DNA of 51,114 nucleotides from Burkholderiaceae bacterium. Lineage in GTDB: Bacteria; Pseudomonadota; Gammaproteobacteria; Burkholderiales; Burkholderiaceae_C. The stretch's first letter is position 1; each line of letters starts with the position of its first letter. The position numbers were made by a program, and so were the translations under genes. The stretch spans positions 1 through 51,114 of the forward strand of contig JAURWR010000056.1 of NCBI GenBank assembly GCA_030654805.1, in the 5' to 3' direction. Shown piece after piece: positions 1-10,821 of this stretch. Below the pieces are notes generated by a model. The model was not told where the DNA came from. It did no database searches and saw only the letters and a program-made list of their open reading frames with translations.

Positions 1-2128
<2,128 letters not shown>

Positions 2129-2136
<8 letters not shown>

Positions 2137-3400
2137 GATCGTGGTGGCCGCGCCGCACGGCCGAGATGCCGTCAGCGTGCTGCGCGACCCGGCGACCATC
2201 CGCCGCCGCTGCGCCGCGATCACGCGGGCGGTCAGCGAAGGCCGGTCGGCCAACTTCAAGCTCGACCGCAGTCGGCTCGACGAGGTCGCCGCGCGGATCG
2301 AGCGGGTGACGCGCGCCGCCTACCCCGATTTGCAGATTCCGTTTCACAGCCGCTGGCGGCATTTCGAATCGGGCGGCGTCGATCGCAAGGCGTCGATGGA
2401 TGCGCAGCTGGCCGACCGCAGCGTCGAAGAGCAGGCGCGCGCGCGCTTCGACCTGACGGTGGTCAGCGTGCTGCTCGACGCCGGCGCCGGCCCGGACTGG
2501 CGCTACGTCGAAGCCGACAGCGGACAGACGTACAGCCGCTCGGAAGGGCTGGGCGTGGCGAGCTGGCATGCGTTCCAGCAAGGATTGTTCTCGGGCACGC
2601 CGGGCGATCCGTTGCGGGCCGATGCGGCCGCGTTGCAGCGGCTCGACGTGGACGCGCTGCGCCACAGCTTCCAGGTGACGGCGAGCAACCCGCTGGTCGG
2701 TCTCGAAGGCCGCGTCGCGCTGCTCAATCGACTGGGTTCGGCGCTGGCTGCCGACCACGGCGTGGCGGGCCGGCCCGGCACCTTGTTCGATCGACTGACA
2801 CGCCCCGACCGGGAAGAGGTCGCCCGCCGCGAGGTCGGCGCGGGCCAGGTGCTGCGTGCCGTGCTCGACGCGTTCTCGTCGATCTGGCTCACCGGCGGCA
2901 TGCTCCAAGGCATTCCGCTGGGCGATGTGTGGCACCACCGCTGGGCCGGCGGCGAATCGAAGTCGGACGGCGGCCACGGCACGACCGACGACTGGGTGCC
3001 GTTCCACAAGCTCAGCCAGTGGCTCAGCTATTCGCTGCTGGAGCCGCTGATGTGGGCGGGTGTGCGCGTGACCGGCCTGGATGCGCTGACCGGCCTGCCC
3101 GAGTACCGCAACGGCGGGCTGCTGATCGACGGCGGCGTGATCGTGCCGCGCGATCCTCGCAACATGGAAAGACGCTGGAAGCCGGGCGACGAGTTCATCG
3201 TCGAATGGCGCGCGCTGACGGTGTCGCTGATCGACGAGCTGGCGCCGCTGGTGCGCGCGCGCCTTGGCAAATCGATCGACGAGATGCCGCTGGCCTGCAT
3301 CCTCGAAGGCGGCACCTGGGCAGCGGGCCGGGAGATTGCTAGAGAACTGCGCGACGGCTCGCCGCCGCTGTTGATCGACAGCGACGGCACGGTTTTCTGA
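2129..3400 (+). CDS. DUF1688 family protein (URC4-like)
   Basis: This 423-residue protein belongs to DUF1688, the URC4/urg3 family found with URC1 and uracil phosphoribosyltransferase in fungi and bacteria. Recognisable segments include [34 protein letters not shown] and [14 protein letters not shown] place the start at TTG 2129, which overlaps the upstream stop by 8 nt and has AAGGGG at a normal distance; the in-frame codon at 2081 would add a low-complexity stretch that is only the upstream gene read out of frame. The family is required for uracil degradation in the yeast pathway, but its reaction is not established from sequence. It is the second gene of the operon and probably translationally coupled. 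Confidence 0.85.
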
Positions 3401-3420
3401 TTCACAGTAAAGGGGTTTCA

Positions 3421-4053
3421 ATGGCTGCACCTGTCCACCACGTCACCCACCCGCTGATCCAGCACAAGCTCACGCTGATGCGGCAGAAGGATTGCAGCAC
3501 CAACAGCTTCCGGCGGCTGATGAGCGAGATCAGCATGCTGATGGCGTACGAGGTCACGCGCGACATGCCGACGCAGCTGATCGACATCGAAACGCCGCTG
3601 GAGACGATGAAGTCGCCGGTGATCGACGGCAAGAAGACCGTGTTCGTCAGCATCATGCGGGCCGGCGCCGGCTTCCTGGACGGCATGCTGACAGTGGTGC
3701 CGGGCGCGCGCATCGGCCACATCGGCCTGTACCGCGACCCGAAGACGCTGGTCGCGGTCGAGTACTACTTCAAGATGCCGTCGGACATGCACGAGCGCGA
3801 CGCGATCGTGCTAGACCCGATGCTGGCCACCGGCAATTCGGCGGTGGCCGCAGTCGACCGGCTGAAGGAAACGAAGCCGCGATCGATCCGCTTCGTCTGC
3901 CTGCTGGCCGCGCCGGAGGGCTTGAAGGCGCTGCAGGCTGCGCACCCGGACGTGCCGATCTACACCGCCGCCATCGACCGCGAGCTGAACGACCACGGCT
4001 ACATCCTGCCGGGGCTGGGCGACGCGGGCGACCGGCTGTTCGGGACCAAGTAG
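3421..4053 (+). CDS. upp: Uracil phosphoribosyltransferase
   Basis: Converts uracil and PRPP to UMP and pyrophosphate in the cytoplasm. The 210-residue length is standard for bacterial UPRT. Family marks are [11 protein letters not shown], the PRPP-binding loop [12 protein letters not shown] (about residues 129-140) and the C-terminal uracil-binding [14 protein letters not shown] strong AAAGGGG Shine-Dalgarno lies just upstream. In the URC pathway a UPRT (URC6) supplies the phosphoribosylated substrate, so here it may serve catabolism as well as salvage. It sits 20 bp after the DUF1688 gene and 3 bp before the cytosine deaminase, so all four genes are almost certainly one transcript. Confidence 0.95.
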   Translation: MAAPVHHVTHPLIQHKLTLMRQKDCSTNSFRRLMSEISMLMAYEVTRDMPTQLIDIETPLETMKSPVIDGKKTVFVSIMRAGAGFLDGMLTVVPGARIGHIGLYRDPKTLVAVEYYFKMPSDMHERDAIVLDPMLATGNSAVAAVDRLKETKPRSIRFVCLLAAPEGLKALQAAHPDVPIYTAAIDRELNDHGYILPGLGDAGDRLFGTK

Positions 4054-4056
4054 CCC

Positions 4057-5328
4057 ATGCTGATCCGCAACGCCACGCTGCCCGACGGCCGCAGCGGCAT
4101 CGACGTGCTGGTGCGCGACGGGCGCATCGCGGCGATCGATCACGGCATCGCGGCGGCCGAGAGCACCCGCGAGGTGGATGCGCGCGGCCAGTTGCTGGCG
4201 CCGTCGTTCGTCGACGCGCACTTCCACCTGGATTCGACGCTCAGCTACGGCCTGCCACGCGTCAACGCCAGCGGCACGCTGCTCGAAGGGATCGCCGTGT
4301 GGGGCGAACTCAAGCCGCAGTTGACGCAAGACGCGCTGGTCGCACGGGCACTTCAGTACTGCGACTGGGCGGTGGCGAAAGGCCTGCTCGCGATCCGCTC
4401 GCATGTCGATGTGTGCGACGACCGGCTGCTGGCGGTCGAGGCACTGCTGCAGGTCAAGCGACAGGTTGCGCCCTACCTCGACCTGCAGCTGGTCGCGTTT
4501 CCGCAGGACGGGTTGCTGCGCTCGCCGAACGCGCTGGCCAACCTGAAGCGAGCGCTCGACCTCGGTGTCGACGTGGTCGGCGGCATCCCGCACTTCGAGC
4601 GCACGATGGCCGACGGTGCCGAGAGCATCCGCCTGCTGTGCGAGCTGGCCGCCGAGCGCGGGCTGCGCGTCGACATGCATTGCGACGAAAGCGACGATCC
4701 GCTGTCGCGCCACATCGAGACGCTGGCCTTCCACACGCAGCGACTCGGCCTGCACGGCCGCGTCACCGGCTCGCACCTGACATCGATGCATTCGATGGAC
4801 AACTACTACGTGTCGAAGCTGATCGCGCTGATGGCCGAAGCGCAGGTGCACGTCGTCGCCAACCCGCTGATCAACATCACGCTGCAGGGCCGCCACGACA
4901 CCTACCCGAAGCGCCGCGGCATGACGCGCGTGCCCGAGCTGATGGCGGCCGGCCTGAACGTCGCGTTCGGCCACGACTGCGTGATGGACCCGTGGTACCC
5001 GCTGGGCTCGGCCGACATGCTGGAAGTCGCTCACATGGGTCTGCACGTCGCGCAGATGACCGCGCCCCGGCAGATGACGGCCTGCTTCGATGCGGTGACC
5101 GTCAACAGCGCCCGGGTGCTGGGTCTCGATCACCACGGCATCGAAGTCGGCTGCGATGCCGACCTGGTGCTGCTGCAGGCGCGCTCGGTGATTGAGGCCA
5201 TGCGCTTGCGGCCGAACCGGCTGCTGGTGCTGCGCAAGGGAAAGATGGTGGCGTGCAGCGCGCCCGCCATGTCGCAACTCGACCTGCCGGGACGCCCGGC
5301 CAGCGTCGACTGGACGCTGCAGCGCTGA
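4057..5328 (+). CDS. codA: Cytosine deaminase (amidohydrolase family)
   Basis: Hydrolytic deamination of cytosine to uracil, which feeds the adjacent UPRT and URC enzymes. At 423 residues it has the CodA length and layout: metal-binding DAHFHLDS near residue 53, HCDESDD with H208, and GHDCVMDPWYPLGSADML with H306-D307, the last being characteristic of cytosine deaminase rather than other amidohydrolases. The start ATG at 4057 follows the upp stop by 3 nt and lacks a strong Shine-Dalgarno, suggesting coupled translation. Some relatives act on isoguanine or creatinine, so substrate is inferred from the operon. No transport gene such as codB is present. Confidence 0.88.
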   Translation: MLIRNATLPDGRSGIDVLVRDGRIAAIDHGIAAAESTREVDARGQLLAPSFVDAHFHLDSTLSYGLPRVNASGTLLEGIAVWGELKPQLTQDALVARALQYCDWAVAKGLLAIRSHVDVCDDRLLAVEALLQVKRQVAPYLDLQLVAFPQDGLLRSPNALANLKRALDLGVDVVGGIPHFERTMADGAESIRLLCELAAERGLRVDMHCDESDDPLSRHIETLAFHTQRLGLHGRVTGSHLTSMHSMDNYYVSKLIALMAEAQVHVVANPLINITLQGRHDTYPKRRGMTRVPELMAAGLNVAFGHDCVMDPWYPLGSADMLEVAHMGLHVAQMTAPRQMTACFDAVTVNSARVLGLDHHGIEVGCDADLVLLQARSVIEAMRLRPNRLLVLRKGKMVACSAPAMSQLDLPGRPASVDWTLQR

Positions 5329-5381
5329 GGCCCCGAAGCCTGGTCCGATCGATCCGAACCGGCCCATTCGAGAGCCCTGAA

Positions 5382-5429
5382 GCGACATGTCGCGTCGTTA
5401 GAATGAAATTTGCATCTGTCTGTACAGAC
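5382..5429 (+). promoter_or_regulatory. Two perfect palindromes around a -10-like box
   Basis: GCGACATGTCGC (5382-5393) and GTCTGTACAGAC (5418-5429) are both perfect 12-bp palindromes. TAGAAT at 5399-5404 between them could be a -10 box for the downstream glutathione transferase, putting the second palindrome just after the start of transcription. The sites may be operators, but the regulator is unknown and no convincing -35 box is visible. Confidence 0.3.
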
Positions 5430-5467
5430 CCACTCTCACTGCGGCGATCCCCTCGGCGCCCCTCGAC

Positions 5468-6088
5468 ATGAAACTCATCGGCTCACTGACCAGCCCCTAC
5501 GTGCGCAAGGTTCGCATCGTGCTGGCCGAAAAGAAGCTGGACTACCACCTCGAAGTCGAGGATGTCTGGGGCAACGACCGCATCCTCGCGTCGAACCCGC
5601 TGGGCAAGGTGCCCTGCCTGGTGATGGAAGGCGGCGAAGCGGTGTTCGATTCACGCGTCATCGTCGAATACGTCGACACGCTGTCGCCGGTGGGGCGGTT
5701 GATCCCGGAGCGCGGACGCGAACGCGCCGAAGTGCGGACCTGGGAGGCGCTGGCCGATGGCGTGCTCGACGCGGCGATCTTGGCCCGGCTGGAGCAGACC
5801 TGGACAGGCCGTGCGGAAACCGAACGCAGCGCGGACTGGATCGACCGGCAAATGGGCAAGGTGCACACCTCGGTCGCGGCGATGAGCAAGGGCCTGGCCG
5901 ATAAGCCCTGGTGCTGCAACGGCAACCATTTGACGCTGGCCGACATCGCGGTGGGTTGTGCCTTGTCCTACATCGACTTCCGCTTCCCGCAGATCGACTG
6001 GCGCAGCCCGCACGCCAACCTGGTGCGTTTGTCCGAAAAGCTGGTCAACCGCCCGAGCTTCATCGACACCCAACCGCCAGCGGCTTGA
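5468..6088 (+). CDS. Glutathione S-transferase family protein
   Basis: A 206-residue cytoplasmic GST-fold protein. Residues 1-80 form the thioredoxin-like domain, with MKLIGSLTSPYVRKVRIVL at the N-terminus (the TSPYVRK serine is the usual catalytic/GSH-contact position in YibF-like GSTs) and NPLGKVPCLV followed by FDSRVIVEYVD, the GSH-binding loop. The helical C-terminal domain contains NHLTLADIAVGCALSYIDFR with the N-capping motif of GSTs. It most resembles the E. coli YibF group, whose physiological substrate is unclear. It is transcribed alone and faces the following minus-strand gene convergently. Confidence 0.88.
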   Translation: MKLIGSLTSPYVRKVRIVLAEKKLDYHLEVEDVWGNDRILASNPLGKVPCLVMEGGEAVFDSRVIVEYVDTLSPVGRLIPERGRERAEVRTWEALADGVLDAAILARLEQTWTGRAETERSADWIDRQMGKVHTSVAAMSKGLADKPWCCNGNHLTLADIAVGCALSYIDFRFPQIDWRSPHANLVRLSEKLVNRPSFIDTQPPAA

Positions 6089-6121
6089 ACCGGCTGCGCC
6101 GCCTCGGCGCAAAACGCATCG

Positions 6122-7825
6122 TCACATCGCGACGGCGAAGCTTTCCGCCTGCGCCATCGGCCAGTAGAGTCGATAGACGCTGTGCGACAGGTCGCCGGCC
6201 AGCAACGCGCCGGGTTTCACGAACGGCAGCAGGTTGCTCAGCAGCTTGACCTCGTGGTCATTGGTGCGCCGCACGATGTGGGCCGCAGTGATCGCACCGG
6301 GGTGGTCCAGCCCGGCGGCCTGCACCAGTTCCTTCAGCGCCTTCAGCGTGCTCTGGTGGAAATTGAAGACGCGGTCGGCCTTGGTCGGCACCACCAATGC
6401 GTTCTGGCGATGTGGATCCTGCGTGCTGACGCCGGTCGGGCACTCTCCGGTGTGGCATGACTGCGACTGGATGCAGCCGAGCGCGAACATGAAGCCGCGC
6501 GCGGAATTGCACCAGTCGGCGCCCAGCGCCATGTTGCGCGCGATGTCGAAGGCGCTGACCACCTTGCCCGCGCAGCCGATCTTGACCCGGTGCCGCAGGT
6601 TCAGGCCGACCAGCGTGTTGTGAACCAGCAGCAGCCCTTCCTGCAGCGGTGCGCCGACATGGTCCGTGAACTCGAGCGGCGCCGCCCCGGTGCCACCCTC
6701 GCCGCCATCGACAACGATGAAATCGGGCGTGATGCCGGTTGCGAGCATGGCCTTGCAGATCGCAAACCACTCCCAGGGGTGGCCGATGCACAGCTTGAAG
6801 CCCACCGGCTTGCCGCCGGACAGCGCGCGCAGGCGGTCGATGAACTGCATCATCTCGATCGGCGTCGAGAAGGCGCTGTGGCTGGCCGGGCTGACGCAAT
6901 CGACCCACGGCGGCACACCGCGCGCCTCGGCGATCTCCAGCGTCACCTTCGGACCCGGCAGCACGCCGCCATGTCCGGGCTTGGCACCCTGGCTGAGCTT
7001 GATCTCGATCATCTTGACCTGCTCCAGCCGCGCGTTGGTCGCGAACAGCTCGGGGTTGAAGCTGCCGTCGGGGTGACGGCAACCGAAGTAGCCGGAACCG
7101 ATCTCCCAGATCAGGTCGCCGCCGCCATCGGGATCGGGGCCGCGGTGGTGGCGGCTGATCGAGCCCTCGCCGGTGTCGTGCGCGAAGCCGCCGCGCTTGG
7201 CGCCGGCGTTCAGTGCCAGGATCGCGTTGGCCGACAGCGCGCCGAAGCTCATCGCCGAGATGTTGAAGACGCTGGCGGCGTAGGGCTGCGTGCAGGGCGT
7301 TCCATGGGTGCCCTGGCTGTGCGCCGCGTCGCCCGCTGGCGCCTGAGACGCGCCGCCGATGACGACCCGGAAATCATGCGTCGGCAGTTGGGTCGGGTGC
7401 ATCGAATGGTTGATCCACTCATAACCCTGGGCGTTGACGTCCTTCTGCGTGCCGAAGGGCCGCTTGTCCGGGGCGCCCTTGGCACGCTGGTAGACCAGCG
7501 AGCGCTGCTGGCGCGAGAACGGTGCCGATTCGTTGTCGCCCTCGATGAAGTACTGGCGGATCTCGGGCCGGATGAACTCGAACAGGTAGCGCATGTGCCC
7601 GATGACCGGGTAGTTGCGCAGGACAGAGTGCGTGCCCTGGCGCGTATCGCGCACCCCGAGCAGCACCAATGCCGCGAAGATCGACGGCAGCACCCAGGCC
7701 CAACCGGTGGGCATCCGCATCAGCAACGACAGAGACAAGCTGACGACCAGACCCACCGCACAAAGGAACCACGCCGAATAGCGCAGCGGGAAGTGGTGGT
7801 TGAGCTTTTCGAGCCAGGTGTGCAT
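6122..7825 (-). CDS. FMN-binding glutamate synthase family protein
   Basis: This 567-residue protein is built on the FMN/Fe-S synthase domain of glutamate synthase (GltB central region) without the amidotransferase domain. The N-terminus has one or two membrane-spanning stretches (about residues 12-50), then the barrel with KLSQGAKPGHGGVLPGPKV, FIVVDGGEGGTGAAPLEF and a cysteine cluster CIQSQSCHTGECPTG that binds a 3Fe-4S centre in the family. I chose ATG 7825 because GAGGA lies just upstream; the frame runs on to 7993 but that extension looks non-coding. Without a glutaminase domain, ammonia-dependent glutamate formation or another amino-acid oxidoreduction is possible; the true substrate is unknown. 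Confidence 0.85.
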   Translation of the reverse strand: MHTWLEKLNHHFPLRYSAWFLCAVGLVVSLSLSLLMRMPTGWAWVLPSIFAALVLLGVRDTRQGTHSVLRNYPVIGHMRYLFEFIRPEIRQYFIEGDNESAPFSRQQRSLVYQRAKGAPDKRPFGTQKDVNAQGYEWINHSMHPTQLPTHDFRVVIGGASQAPAGDAAHSQGTHGTPCTQPYAASVFNISAMSFGALSANAILALNAGAKRGGFAHDTGEGSISRHHRGPDPDGGGDLIWEIGSGYFGCRHPDGSFNPELFATNARLEQVKMIEIKLSQGAKPGHGGVLPGPKVTLEIAEARGVPPWVDCVSPASHSAFSTPIEMMQFIDRLRALSGGKPVGFKLCIGHPWEWFAICKAMLATGITPDFIVVDGGEGGTGAAPLEFTDHVGAPLQEGLLLVHNTLVGLNLRHRVKIGCAGKVVSAFDIARNMALGADWCNSARGFMFALGCIQSQSCHTGECPTGVSTQDPHRQNALVVPTKADRVFNFHQSTLKALKELVQAAGLDHPGAITAAHIVRRTNDHEVKLLSNLLPFVKPGALLAGDLSHSVYRLYWPMAQAESFAVAM

Positions 7826-8001
7826 CGCGCGTCCTCGGAGCGAGCCGCAGGCGCGGCGCGCCCATCGTCGGGGAGTCATCGTAGCGGCCGGCAAAGTCGC
7901 TCGATGCGATGAAAAGACCCGGTTCGTCGCACCGTATGCAGGGACCTGACTGCGGGTGTTCCCCACCGAAGCGCGACGAGGCGGCGCCAGCAAGCGCTCG
8001 C

Positions 8002-8007
8002 TATACT
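8002..8007 (+). promoter_or_regulatory. -10 box of the metX leader promoter
   Basis: TATACT is a near-consensus sigma-70 -10 box. The expected transcription start falls around 8013-8015, exactly at the 5' edge of the riboswitch-like fold. The -35 region is poor, consistent with a promoter that is weak or activated. Confidence 0.55.
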
Positions 8008-8013
8008 GCCGCC

Positions 8014-8070
8014 CAGCGCTGATTTGCTCCGGCTTGCGGGCGCTCTACAAACCCAGCTAAATACAGGACC
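8014..8070 (+). promoter_or_regulatory. SAM-II type riboswitch aptamer upstream of metX
   Basis: SAM-II riboswitches bind S-adenosylmethionine through an H-type pseudoknot and turn off methionine genes. The sequence keeps the consensus order: stem AGCGC (8015-8019) then TGATTT, a loop with TTGC, the closing stem GCGCT (8040-8044), an A-rich loop, then AGCTAAA (8055-8061) and GG (8066-8067). The pseudoknot can form by TCC (8028-8030) with GGA (8066-8068) and GC (8036-8037) with GC (8056-8057). Position, directly after a -10 box and 80 nt ahead of metX, fits. The family is best known from Alphaproteobacteria, which makes this occurrence notable. Recognised by eye against the known consensus; no covariance model was run. 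Confidence 0.8.
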
Positions 8071-8151
8071 GACGGGCCCGTCCCGTCACACCACCACGAT
8101 GCTTCACCCCACCACGCCGACGGCCTGTGCGGCCTGCCGACGCATTCATCG

Positions 8152-9324
8152 ATGAGTGCGCTGGGGCCCGTGAGGCCGCAATCGATGGCGTTCGCAGCGC
8201 CGTTGCCACTGCGCTGCGGCGCGGTGCTGCGCGACTACACGCTGGTCTACGAAACCTATGGCACGCTGAACGCCGATCGCAGCAATGCGGTGCTGGTGTG
8301 CCACGCGCTGAACGCCAGCCACCACGTCGCCGGCATCTACGAAGGCGACGCGAAAAGTGTCGGCTGGTGGGACAACCTGATCGGCCCGGGCCAACCGCTG
8401 GACACCGACCGCTTCTTCGTCATCGGCGTCAACAACCCCGGTTCGTGTTTCGGCTCGACCGGCCCGACGCACATCAACCCGGCGACACAACAGCCCTGGG
8501 GGGCCGACTTTCCGGTGGTCACGGTCGAGGACTGGGTCGATGCGCAGGCGCGGCTGTGCGACGCGCTCGGCATCGCGCAGCTCGCGGCGGTGATCGGCGG
8601 CAGCCTGGGCGGCATGCAGGCGCTGTGCTGGGCCACGCGCTATCCGCAGCGGCTGCGGCACTGCATCGCGATCGCCACCGCACCGAACCTGTCGGCGCAG
8701 AACATCGCCTTCAACGAGGTCGCCCGGCGCGCCATCGTCACCGACCCCGATTTCCACGACGGCCACTACCTGGCCTGCGGCACGGTGCCGAAGCGCGGGC
8801 TGCGGGTGGCGCGGATGATCGGCCACATCACCTACCTCAGCGACGACACGATGGACGCGAAGTTCGGCCGCAACCTGCGCGCCGCGATCGGCGCTGCGGC
8901 GTCCCTGCCGTCCGATGCGCCGCGCTACACGACGCTGGACATCGAGTTCGAGATCGAGAGCTACCTGCGCCACCAGGGCGACAAGTTCAGCGAGTACTTC
9001 GACGCCAACAGCTACCTGCTGATCACCCGCGTGCTGGACTACTTCGACCCGGCGCGCGAGCACGGCGGCGACCTGTCGGCGGCGTTCGCGGCGGCGTCGG
9101 CGAAGTTCCAGCTGATCAGCTTCACGACTGACTGGCGCTTCTCGCCGGCGCGCTCGCGCGAGATCGTCAAGGCGCTGCTCGACAACCGGCTCGATGTCAG
9201 CTACGCCGAGATCGCCGCGCCGCACGGGCACGACGCGTTCCTGCTCGACGACGCGCGTTACCACGGCGTGCTGCGCGCGCGCTTCGAGCGCATCGCGCGC
9301 GAGATGGGTGGGCCAGGCGCATGA
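8152..9324 (+). CDS. metX: Homoserine O-acyltransferase
   Basis: Activates homoserine by acyl transfer (acetyl- or succinyl-CoA) for methionine synthesis in the cytoplasm. The 390-residue alpha/beta hydrolase has the nucleophile elbow GGSLGGMQ (S151), the acid D327 in FTTDWRFSP and the base H360 in GHDAFLLD. The N-terminal segment [16 protein letters not shown] resembles the conserved start of betaproteobacterial MetX proteins, supporting ATG 8152 although no clear Shine-Dalgarno precedes it. Many proteobacterial MetX enzymes use succinyl-CoA, so donor choice is open. It is controlled by the SAM-II element upstream and is followed by metW after an unusual 139-bp gap. Confidence 0.93.
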   Translation: MSALGPVRPQSMAFAAPLPLRCGAVLRDYTLVYETYGTLNADRSNAVLVCHALNASHHVAGIYEGDAKSVGWWDNLIGPGQPLDTDRFFVIGVNNPGSCFGSTGPTHINPATQQPWGADFPVVTVEDWVDAQARLCDALGIAQLAAVIGGSLGGMQALCWATRYPQRLRHCIAIATAPNLSAQNIAFNEVARRAIVTDPDFHDGHYLACGTVPKRGLRVARMIGHITYLSDDTMDAKFGRNLRAAIGAAASLPSDAPRYTTLDIEFEIESYLRHQGDKFSEYFDANSYLLITRVLDYFDPAREHGGDLSAAFAAASAKFQLISFTTDWRFSPARSREIVKALLDNRLDVSYAEIAAPHGHDAFLLDDARYHGVLRARFERIAREMGGPGA

Positions 9325-9351
9325 AGGTGTTCGTGCCCCAGCCACTTGGGT

Positions 9352-9453
9352 GCCCTCGCCCCTTTGGGGAGAGGGCGGGGGTGAGGGGCTGCCTGTCAAC
9401 GGGGTGCCCGTTCGCCGCACTCACCCCCGACCCTCTCCCAGCGGGAGAGGGAG
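9352..9453 (+). repeat. Inverted pair of GC-rich intergenic repeats
   Basis: A GGGGAGAGGGCGGGGGTGAG-type sequence (9352-9388) reappears inverted at 9418-9452 as CACCCCCGACCCTCTCCC. Each copy also has its own small CCCTC/GAGGG hairpin. This CCCTCTCCC...GGGGTGAGGG motif is a widespread REP-like intergenic repeat in proteobacteria. The pair can fold into one long stem between metX and metW and may affect message stability. Confidence 0.7.
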
Positions 9454-9463
9454 CGACGTCAGC

Positions 9464-10048
9464 ATGAGCGATCGCCAAAGCCTCGAACTGATCGCCGGAC
9501 TGGTGCCCACCGGCTCGCGCGTGCTCGACCTCGGCTGCGGCTCGGGCGAGACGCTGGCCTACCTGCGCGACCGCCGCCAGTGCAGCGGCTACGGCATCGA
9601 GATCGCCGATGCCAACGTGCTGGCCTGCGAGCAGCGTGGCGTCAACGTGATCCAGCTCAACCTCGAGGAAGGCCTCGCGATCTTCGAAGACCAGAGCTTC
9701 GACGTCGTGCTGCAAATCGACACGCTGCAGCACCTGCGCAACACCGAACGCATGCTGATGGAAACCGCACGCGTCGGACGCATCGGCATCGTCAGCTTCC
9801 CGAACTTCGCGCACTGGCCGAACCGGCTCAGCGTGGTCAGCGGCCGCATGCCGGTGACCAAGGCGCTGCCCTACGAGTGGTACGACACGCCGAACATCCG
9901 CGTCAGCACCTACGCCGATTTCGAGGTGCTGGCGCGCCGCTGCGGGCTGCGCATCCTCGATGCGTTCGGCATTCAGCGCGGTGCGCCCGTGCGGCGCTGC
10001 CCGAACCTGATGGCCAGCGTCGCGGTGTTCAAGTTCGAGCGCGCGTAG
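9464..10048 (+). CDS. metW: Methionine biosynthesis protein MetW
   Basis: MetW is a class I SAM-dependent methyltransferase-fold protein that accompanies MetX and in several bacteria boosts or is required for homoserine acyltransferase activity. The 194-residue product starts MSDRQSLELIAGLVPTGSRV with motif I VLDLGCGSGETLAYL, then the acidic motif II GYGIEIADANV and the MetW block FPNFAHWPNRLSVVSGRMPV. Start ATG 9464 was chosen because the upstream extension only reads through the repeat pair. Its 3' end overlaps the convergent tetR gene by 20 bp. Confidence 0.93.
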   Translation: MSDRQSLELIAGLVPTGSRVLDLGCGSGETLAYLRDRRQCSGYGIEIADANVLACEQRGVNVIQLNLEEGLAIFEDQSFDVVLQIDTLQHLRNTERMLMETARVGRIGIVSFPNFAHWPNRLSVVSGRMPVTKALPYEWYDTPNIRVSTYADFEVLARRCGLRILDAFGIQRGAPVRRCPNLMASVAVFKFERA

Positions 10049-10688
10049 TCGCTGGGGCGGGAGACCCTGGCTTGGGCAGCGCGAGCCCGGCCAGGTAGGC
10101 GTCGAGCGCCTGCTCGCCGACCTTCACCAGATCGAAGGCGCTCGGGTCGAGCAGCCAGTTCTCGATCAGCCCCGAGGTCAGCGCATGCAGGCCGATCGCG
10201 GTGGCGCGCGCCGGCACGCGGCGGTCGAGCCGGCCCTCGGCCATCGCGCGCTTCAGGCCGACCGCCACCTGATCGATCAGGCCGACGCGGGTGTTGACGC
10301 GACGATCGCGCACCGCCAGCAACTCGTCGACGTACTCGACCTTCTGCATCTTGATCACGAACACCCGCTGCACCTGCGGGCAGGCCACCGTCTTGCGCAA
10401 CGCGTTCAGCAGGCTGTTGCGCACCTCCAGCACCGGATCGAGGGCGTTCGGATCGGCCGATCGGTTGATCACCTCCTCCAGCGGCAGCGTCACCCGCTCG
10501 AACATCGCGTTGACCAGATCGGCCTTGTTCTCGAAGTGCCAGTAGATGGCGCCGCGCGTCACGCCGGCGGCCTGCGCGATCTCGTGCAGCGAGCAGCGCG
10601 ACACGCCGCGCTGCTCGAAAACGACTTCCGCCGCATCCAGGATGCGATCCCGGGTGACCAGCGCGTCGTCCTTGGTTCTGCGTGCCAT
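10029..10688 (-). CDS. TetR-family repressor of the RND efflux operon
   Basis: A 219-residue AcrR/TtgR-type regulator. Residues about 10-57 form the TetR DNA-binding domain, with the helix-turn-helix SLHEIAQAAGVTRGAIYWHF typical of multidrug-efflux repressors; the rest is the ligand-binding and dimerisation region. The start at 10688 (MARRTKDDAL) fits AcrR-like N-termini better than the in-frame GTG/ATG codons ten residues earlier, which lie in the operator. It is transcribed divergently from the adaptor-pump-channel operon, and a perfect 10-bp inverted repeat fills the promoter region, so it probably represses both itself and the pump until a substrate binds. Confidence 0.9.
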   Translation of the reverse strand: MARRTKDDALVTRDRILDAAEVVFEQRGVSRCSLHEIAQAAGVTRGAIYWHFENKADLVNAMFERVTLPLEEVINRSADPNALDPVLEVRNSLLNALRKTVACPQVQRVFVIKMQKVEYVDELLAVRDRRVNTRVGLIDQVAVGLKRAMAEGRLDRRVPARATAIGLHALTSGLIENWLLDPSAFDLVKVGEQALDAYLAGLALPKPGSPAPATTRART

Positions 10689-10706
10689 CAAGACTCTCCG
10701 GTGTTC

Positions 10707-10732
10707 ACATACATACAAACACGTATGTATGT
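10707..10732. promoter_or_regulatory. AcrR/TtgR-like operator
   Basis: ACATACATAC (10707-10716) and GTATGTATGT (10723-10732) are a perfect 10-bp inverted repeat with a 6-nt spacer. The half-sites match those known for E. coli AcrR (TACATACATT / AATGTATGTA). It lies between tetR and the RND operon, 18 bp upstream of the repressor start. Confidence 0.85.
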
Positions 10733-10821
10733 AGACTAGCTGCTTTTCGTTCGGACGCGATCCGAATCAACCCGCCCGCTGCCGACTTGTTGCGCAGAAG
10801 GCACTCTCAGGATGACTTCGC

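Noticed and set aside
5418-5429. LexA (SOS) box
   Set aside because: CTGT and ACAG are present, but the spacing is 4 nt rather than the 8 nt of the CTGT-N8-ACAG consensus.
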